Part shown: positions 52,001 through 61,000 of the stretch, in pieces | Position numbering within the stretch: position 1 is the first letter of the stretch | How the letters are laid out: each line of letters begins with the position of its first letter | Source: Cheilinus undulatus | Lineage: Eukaryota > Chordata > Actinopteri > Labriformes > Labridae | Direction: 5' to 3' | Length of the DNA: 64,000 bases | NCBI RefSeq assembly: GCF_018320785.1 | Contig: NC_054886.1 | Coordinates: 36,551,952-36,615,951, forward strand | Made by a program: the position numbers and the translations under genes | The notes under the pieces: generated by a model | What the model was told of the DNA's origin: nothing | Database searches by the model: none | The model's input: only the letters and a program-made list of their open reading frames with translations

Positions 52001-55000
52001 AGGATCCTTGGTAACCTCAATAAGGACCTTTAAAATCTCACTAAGAACCATTAACATTAGCAGGATCCTTGGTAACCTCAATAAGGACCTTTAAAATCTC
52101 ACTAGGAACCATTAACATTAGCAGGATCCTTGGTAACCTCAATAAGGACCTTTAAAATCTCACAAAGAACCATTAACATTAGCAGGATCCTTGGTAACCT
52201 CAATAAGGACCTTTAAAATCTCACTAAGAACCATTAACATTAGCAGGATCCTTGGTAACCTCAATAAGGACCTTTAAAATCTCACTAAGAACCATTAACA
52301 TTAGCAGGATCCTTGGTAACCTCAATAAGGACCTTTAAAATCTCACTAAGAACCATTAACATTAGCAGGATCCTTGGTAACCTCAATAAGGACCTTTAAA
52401 ATCTCACTAAGAACCGTTTAAATTTCACCAAGATCTATGACAACCTCAAAGGGGAACCTTTAACCTCAGCAAGATCCTTCAATACCTCAACAAGTAAGCT
52501 TAAAATCCCACCAGGAACCTTTTAATAACTTAATAAGAAAACAACAAGAACATTTGCTAGCTAAACAAGAACCTTAATTATTTCAACAGGAACCTTTATT
52601 ATCTCAACAAGAACCTTTAATATCTCAACAAAAACCTTTGATATCTCAACAGGAACCTTATTATCTCAACAAGAACCTTCAATATCTCAACAAGAACCTT
52701 TGATATCTCAACATGAACCTTTGATATCTCAACATGAACCTTTAATATCTCAGCAAGAACCTTTAATACCTCAACATGAACCTTTAATACCTCAACATTA
52801 ACCTTTGATATCTAAACAAGAACCTTTAATATCCCAACAAGAACCCTAATTATCTCAACAAGAACCTTTAATACCTCAACAGGAACCTTCTTTACCTTCA
52901 TAACAGTCTTTAAAACCTCAGATCCCTTTGAACTATAACTAGAACACTGAAAACCTCAAAGTGCCTTTAAAATATCATTTAGAAACTTTAACCTTAAACA
53001 GAATCTTAAATACCTTTATAGAACTGTATACACCTTAAAAAGAACCTTATATATCTTAAAAAGAACCGTATACACCTTAAAGGGTACCGTATACACCTTA
53101 AAATGAACCGTATACACCTTAAAGAGTACTGCATACACCTTAAAGAGTACTGTATACACCTTAAAATGAACCGTATACACCTTAAAGAGTACTGCATACA
53201 CCTTGAAGAGTACTGTATACACCTTAAAATGAACCGTATACACCTTAAAGAGTACTGCATACACCTTAAAGAGTACTGTATACACCTTAAAATGAACTGT
53301 ATACACCTTAAAGAGTACCGTATACACCTTCAAATGAACTGTATACACCTTAAAGAGTACCGTATATACACCTTCAAATGAACTATATACACCTTAAAGA
53401 GTACCGTATACACCTTAAAATGAACCATATACACCTTAAAGAGTACTGTATACACCTTCAAATGAACCATATACACCTTAAAGAGTACCGTATACACCTT
53501 AAAATGAACCATATACACCTTAAAGAGTACCGTATACACCTTAAAATGAACCATATACACCTTAAAGAGTACTGTATACACCTTCAAATGAACTGTATAC
53601 ACCTTCATGAGTACCGTATACACCTTCAAATGAACCGTATACACCTTAAAGAGTACCGTATACACCTTAAAGAGTACTGTATACACCTTAAAATGAACCG
53701 TATACACCTTAAAGAGTACCGTATAAACCTTAAAATGAACCGTATACACCTTAAAGAGTACCGTATACACCTTGAAATGAACTGTATACACCTTAAAGAG
53801 TACTGTATACACCTTGAAATGAACCGTATACACCTTAAAGAGTACCGTATACACCTTAAAGAGTACTGTATACACCTTAAAATGAACCGTATACACCTTA
53901 AAGAGTACCGTATACACCTTAAAGAGTACTGTATACACCTTAAAATGAACTGTACACACCTTCAAATGAACTGTATACACCTTCATGAGTACCGTATACA
54001 CCTTAAAATGAACCATATACACCTTAAAGAGTACCGTATACACCTTAAAATGAACCGTATACACCTTAGAGAGTACAGTATACACCTTTAAGAGTACTGT
54101 ATACACCTTCAAATGAACTGTATACACCTTAAAGAGTACCGTATACACCTTAAAATGAACCGTATACACCTTAAAGAGTACTGTATACACCTTAAAGAGT
54201 ACTGTATACACCTTAAAATGAACTGTATACACCTTAAAGAGTACTGTATACACCTTAAAATGAACTGTATACACCTTAAAGAGTACTGTATACACCTTAA
54301 AATGAACTGTATACACCTTAAAGAGTACCGTATACACCTTAAAGAGTACTGTATACACATTAAAGAGTACTGTATACACCTTCAAATGAACTGTATACAC
54401 CTTAAAGAGTACTGTATACACCTTAAAATGAACCGTATACACCTTAAAGAGTACTGTATACACCTTAAAATGAACTGTATACACCTTAAAGACTACCGTA
54501 TACACCTTAAAGAGTACTGTATACACCTTCAAATGAACTGTATACACCTTAAAGAGTACTGTATACACCTTAAAATGAACCGTATACACCTTAAAGACTA
54601 CTGTATACACCTTAAAGACTACCGTATACACCTTAAAGATTTCTGCTGTGTGCACTACGACACGCTGTATTCTTTAGAAGGAAGCGACCATATTTGGATG
54701 GGAGGGCGAAGAGGAGCATAGGTTTTCCCCAGCCACGCCCCCTTGACCAAACATGGTCATTTCATGTCCCAGGAGACCATGACAGTAAAAACCAGACCCT
54801 GACGTTCTAGCCTCATTAGAACCAGACAGATCTGGATCCAAACCTGATGAGGTTCTGAACTACAAACATTAAAACGGCGTGTACCTTCGATGATGTGTTT
54901 CCGTGACAACCCTCGCTCTGTTTCCGCCCTGCGGACACACAAACACAGGCGTCAGCACACACATTAACGAGGTGTCAGAGACTGATGCTGATTGGTCAAT

Positions 55001-58000
55001 CACTCACTGTCCGCCCCAGTAGATCTTCGTGGTGACCACGTAGCTCGACCGCCTGGTAGAGGGGGAGAGAGAGAGCGGGTTATTTACAGCGGCGGTGGTG
55101 TGGCGGTGTCAGCATCAGTTACTGTGAGAGATGGGGGGAGATTAAAAGGACTGATGAAGGAGACGGATGGAGAGGAAAAACGCTGAGTCACATCTGAAGG
55201 TCCGCTCTGATCCTACATGTAAACAAACGGCGTTCTGATTATCTAGACGGTGGCGCTCTGCAAACATCTCTGACGGCGGTTATTAATAGATCCTGATGAT
55301 TTCTGAAGTTTAAATAAAGATCTGAGACGCTCCAGCAGCAGAAAAGAAAAACTACTAAAAACTACAGTCAGCTGTTCCCTGAACGCATCCCTCTGGTGCC
55401 TTCACTAACTTCCAGATCAGACAACCATGAGGAGGAGGGTTCAAGGGTCCGTTAGGTCCCTGGGCCAGGTGGACCCAGTGTGGCCCCCCTCCTCCAGTAA
55501 CGCCGGTAGATCCTAACGTGAGACACAAACCAACGATAGGGGGCGCTCACAGCTGCCTAGAGATCAGTGTTAAACTAACACAAGCTTTCACAAAACAAAA
55601 CAGATCAGACCATAAAAATCTGAATAATCAGAGCCCACCATCCACCAGTCAAAGAGCTGCTGGTGTCACTGGGAGCTGTGGGGACTGGGAGGCAGACTAT
55701 GGTGTCTGCCTGCATCCAATCAGGGGGCAGCAATCGGTAGAAACAACCAATCAGCCCACAGCACCTGCATCAGCTCCTCACAGCACAGACACACCCACAG
55801 GCTGCAGGGGAGGGGCCAGACAGCCCACAGACTAAAAGGGAGGGGGCAGACACACCCACAGGCTGCAGGGGAGGGGCCAGACACACTTACAGATTAAAGG
55901 GGAGGGGCCAAACACGCCCACAGACTAAAGAGGAGGGGCCAGACACACCCACAGACTGCAGGGGAGGGGCCAGACAGCCCACAGACTAAAAGGGAGGGGG
56001 CAGACACACCCACAGGCTGCAGGGGAGGGGCCAGACACACTTACAGATTAAAGGGGAGGGGCCAGACACACCAACAGGCTGCAGGGGAGGGGCCAGACAC
56101 ACTTACAGATTAAAGGGGAGGGGCCAGACAGCCCACAGACTAAAAGGGAGAGGGCAGACACACCCTCAGACTGCAGGGGAGGGGCCAGACAGCCCACAGA
56201 CTAAAAGGGAGGGGGCAGACACACACAGACTAAAAGGGAGGGGGCAGACACACCCTCAGACTGCAGGGGAGGGGCCAGACAGCCCACAGACTAAAAGGGA
56301 GGGGGCAGACACACCCTCAGACTGCAGGGGAGGGGCCAGACAGCCCACAGACTAAAAGGGAGGGGGCAGACACACACAGACTAAAGAGGAGGGGCCAGAC
56401 ACAGCCCACAGACTGCAGGGGAGGGGCCAGACACACTTACAGATTAAAGGGGAGGGGCCAAACACGCCCACAGACTGCAGGGGTGGGGCTATACTGCTCG
56501 CAGCCCTGGTTAATTTTGACCCTTCAGTGAGAAAACTCCACCTATGGTTGAGTTTGATGTTCTGTTTCAGGGCTGAGGTTCTCTCTATCATCCAAGAGGG
56601 TCTGGCTGCAGCCCTCGAGCAAACCTCTTCGCTGGGGCGTTCAGCTGGAGACCTCTACGGGGGGGCGAAACCTCTTCGCTGGGGCGTGATGTACATTGCC
56701 CAAGCCTGGGCGTGCAGCGTGTTAGCTGTTGTTAGCATGACTACACCGCTGTGCTTATGACACATTAGCATAGCCCTGTATGCTGGACCACTTAGAGAAG
56801 ATGAACGATGTTTACCTCCATGCTTTCTTCTTCAGGATGTTTCCCAGCGTGGTCTCAGCCCTGAAACACAAACAGATCACCTGTGATCCATGATGAACTC
56901 AGCAGATCTGACCATCAGCAGTAATTAATGACCAAGTTTCAGAGGGAACTCTCCCAGAACCCTCAGCTGTCCTCAGTCCTGGGTCATAGTTCTGAGCTCA
57001 GATGTTCTACAGGGGAACTTTGATCCACAGGTGGAACAGGGACCACCTCTGTTCTTTGATTACACTGAGTCTGGGTTCCTTTGGCATCAGAGGAAAGAGT
57101 TTAGGAAGGAAGAGTCCCAACGTGGTCAAAACGTGAGGGCCGCAACAGAAACATCAGACTGACGGGGTTCCTCAGCTTTAGGGTACTAAAGTTAGACCAC
57201 ACAGGTCCACTAAAGGCTCAGGTATGATGACTGACGACTGGGCTTAGGAAGGTTCTTACAAAAGGTTCTTGTTGATGTTTAAAGGTTCTTGTTGGGAGTT
57301 CAAGGGTTCTTGTTGATATCTAAAGGTTCTTAATGAAAGTTAGAAGGTTCCTACTGATATTTAAAGGTTCTTGTTGTTATCTAAAGGTTCTTGTTGATAT
57401 CTGAAGGTTCTTGTTGATATCTGAAGGTTCTTGTTGTTATCTAAAGGTTCTTGTTGATATCTGAAGGTTCTTGTTGATATCTAAAGGTTCTTGTTGATAT
57501 CTAAAGGTTCTTGTTGTTATCTAAAGGTTCCTATTGATATTTAAAGGTTCTTGTTGTTATCTAAAGGTTCTTGTTGTTATCTAAAGGTTCTTGTTGATAT
57601 CTGAAGGTTCTTGTTGATATCTAAAGGTTCTTGTTGATATCTAAAGGTTCTTGTTGTTATCTAAAGGTTCCTATTGATATTTAAAGGTTCTTGTTGTTAT
57701 CTAAAGGTTCTTGTTGATATCTGAAGGTTCTTGTTGATATCTAAAGGTTCTTGTTGATATTTAAAGGTTCTTGTTGATATCTAAAGGTTCTTGTTGTTAT
57801 CTAAAGGTTCCTATTGATATTTAAAGGTTCTTGTTGTTATCTAAAGGTTCTTGTTGTTATCTAAAGGTTCCTACTGATATTTAAAGGTTCTTGTTGATAT
57901 CTAAAGGTTCTTGTTGATATCTAAAGGTTCTTGTTGATATCTGAAGGTTCTTGTTGTTATCTAAAGGTTCTTGTTGATATCTGAAGGTTCTTGTTGATAT

Positions 58001-61000
58001 CTAAAGGTTCTTGTTGTTATCTAAAGGTTCCTACTGATATTTAAAGGTTCTTGTTGATATCTAAAGGTTCTTGTTGATATCTAAAGGTTCTTGTTGATAT
58101 CTGAAGGTTCTTGTTGATATCTAAAGGTTCTTGTTGATATCTGAAGGTTCTTGTTGATATCTAAAGGTTCTTGTTGTTATCTAAAGGTTCCTACTGATAT
58201 TTAAAGGTTCTTGTTGATATCTAAAGGTTCTTGTTGTTATCTAAAGGTTCCTACTGATATTTAAAGGTTCTTGTTGATATCTAAAGGTTCTTGTTGTTAT
58301 CTAAAGGTTCTTGTTGTTATCTAAAGGTTCCTACTGATATTTAAAGGTTCTTGTTGATATCTAAAGGTTCTTGTTGATATTTAAAGGTTCTTGTTGATAT
58401 CTAAAGGTTCTTGTTGTTATCTAAAGGTTCCTATTGATATTTAAAGGTTCTTGTTGTTATCTAAAGGTTCTTGTTGTTATCTAAAGGTTCCTACTGATAT
58501 TTAAAGGTTCTTGTTGATATCTAAAGGTTCTTGTTGATATCTAAAGGTTCTTGTTGATATCTGAAGGTTCTTGTTGTTATCTAAAGGTTCTTGTTGATAT
58601 CTGAAGGTTCTTGTTGATATCTAAAGGTTCTTGTTGTTATCTAAAGGTTCCTACTGATATTTAAAGGTTCTTGTTGATATCTAAAGGTTCTTGTTGATAT
58701 CTAAAGGTTCTTGTTGATATCTGAAGGTTCTTGTTGTTATCTAAAGGTTCTTGTTGATATCTGAAGGTTCTTGTTGATATCTAAAGGTTCTTGTTGTTAT
58801 CTAAAGGTTCCTATTGATATTTAAAGGTTCTTGTTGTTATCTAAAGGTTCTTGTTGTTATCTAAAGGTTCCTACTGATATTTAAAGGTTCTTGTTGATAT
58901 CTAAAGGTTCTTGTTGTTATCTAAAGGTTCTTGTTGTTATCTAAAGGTTCCTACTGATATTTAAAGGTTCTTGTTGATATCTAAAGGTTTTTGTTGGGAG
59001 TTAGAAGGTTTTTATTCAGACTTAGAGGGTTCTTGTTAAGAGTTCGAAGATTATTGTTGATGTTTAAAGGTTCTTGTTGGGAGTTAGAAGTTCTTGTTGG
59101 GAGTTCAAGGGTTCTTGTTAATATCTAAAGGTTCTTATTAAAAGTTAGAAGGTTCCTTTTGATATTTAAAGGTTCTTGTTGTTATCTTAAGGCTCTTGTT
59201 GGGAGTTAGAAGGTTTTTATTCAAACTTAGAGGGTTCTTGCTAGGAGTTTGAAGGTTACTGTTGATGTTTAAAGGTTCTTGTTGATATCTAAAGGTTCTT
59301 GTTGGGGCTTATAGGCATCTTGTTGGGACTTTGAAGGTTCTTGTTGATATCTAAAGGTTCTTGTTGAAAGTTAGAAGGTTCCTATTGATATTTAAAGGTT
59401 CTTGTTGATATCTAAACGTTCTTGTTTGGAGTTAGAAGGTTTTTATTCAAACTTAGAGGGTTCTTGTTGGGAGTTCGAAGGTTCTTGTTGATGTTTAATC
59501 TTGTTGTGAATTTGAAGGATATTGTTGATGTTTAAAGGTTCTTGTTGATATCTAAAGGTTCTTGTTAGGAGTTCTAAGGTTCTTGCTGGGACTTATAAGC
59601 TTTTTGTTGGGACTTAGAAGGTTCTTGTTGATATTTAAAGGTTCTTGTTGTTAACTTAAGGTTCTTGTGGGGAGTTAAAGGGTTCTTTTGAAATCTGAAA
59701 TTTCTTGTTGATATTTAAAGGTTCCTGTGTATGTTGAAAGGTTCTTGTTAAGGTCTGAAGCTTCTTGTTTAGGTTCTGAAGTCTCTATTGAGGTTTTTAA
59801 GTGTTCTTGTTGAATTTTTTGGACACTTGTGGAGGCTTTAGATCTTTAGGAGGTTTCTATTTCAGGTGGATTTCAGACGTTTCAAAGAGTATGGTTTAGT
59901 AATCAAACTATTCATAGATTCTGAGATCCTTGTGCCCCTGTTCTGTCTCTGGTCTGTATCTGGTCCGCTCCTGGTTATACCCCAGTCTGTCTTTGGTCCG
60001 CCCCTGGTCTGTCCCTGGTCTGTCTCTGGGAGACGCTGACGGCTCATCTCCATATTCAAACACAAATAAGAGAACTGGAGGAAGGTTCTAGGCTTTGTAG
60101 GAGGGTTGGTGAAGAACATGATTATCAGAGTTTAAGTTCTAATATTGGCCAATGAAAATGGACCAGGGGCCAGAGCTGGACCACAGGCCACAGTTTGGAC
60201 ACCGGTGTCCTCTGGACATTGAAATGAGTGTGTAACCACTGATCATGTGCATGTCTGTCTGTGGTACGTTCCTCTTTTACTCTGAGGCGTTCTCTTTGTG
60301 GAGTTGCAGAACTGTTCCTGCAGGTTCCTCCTGGTTAAAGAGCGTCCTCACTCAAGGGTTAATGCACACGGCCTATTGTTGGGCTGTGAATGCACGTCCT
60401 AAATTTAAATCTGTGCTTAAAAGCAGGTGGAGAGAGACGGTCTGAAGGAGAGACAGGCAGGCAGACGGCCACTACTGTACCTCCCTGAGGCGTAAACCTC
60501 TGCCGTGTCGAACAAGTTCACTCCACTGTCGTAGGCCACCGTCATCACTCTCTCGGCCATCTACAGGGAGAGAGGCAGTAACCCACATTAGTGAGCAGAA
60601 ACCTCCAGTAATGGTTATGTAATTGTTAGTTCATGCGTACAGCACACAGAGACACGCACACACCAGTACCTCATCAGAGATCTGAGAGCCAAACGTCACC
60701 CATGTTCCTGTCAGGAGAGAGAGAATGATTTATTTTATTTCATTGGTGTTAGAAGAACATCACTGAAGCTGTTCCCACCAGGAGGTCTGCTTCAGCTCAC
60801 TACGGCTCAGTCTGACAACATCCACCCTTCTACGGTCAAAGTTTGGAAAGGAACCAAGAGAACCGAGCTGTGGTGGTCCAGCAACGTTCTGTTTGGGTTC
60901 CAAGAGAAACCTTTTTGACCGTAAAGATCAGAGCAGTAAACAAAGCAGAAACATCGTAGGTATCTGTGGGAAAGACAGGAGCTCCCTTTAAAGTCTACTA

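Noticed and set aside
55820..56490. G-quadruplex array
   Set aside because: Units hold only two close G-runs (GGGGAGGGG), and the others are about 20 bases away; a canonical four-tract motif is not present within a short span.
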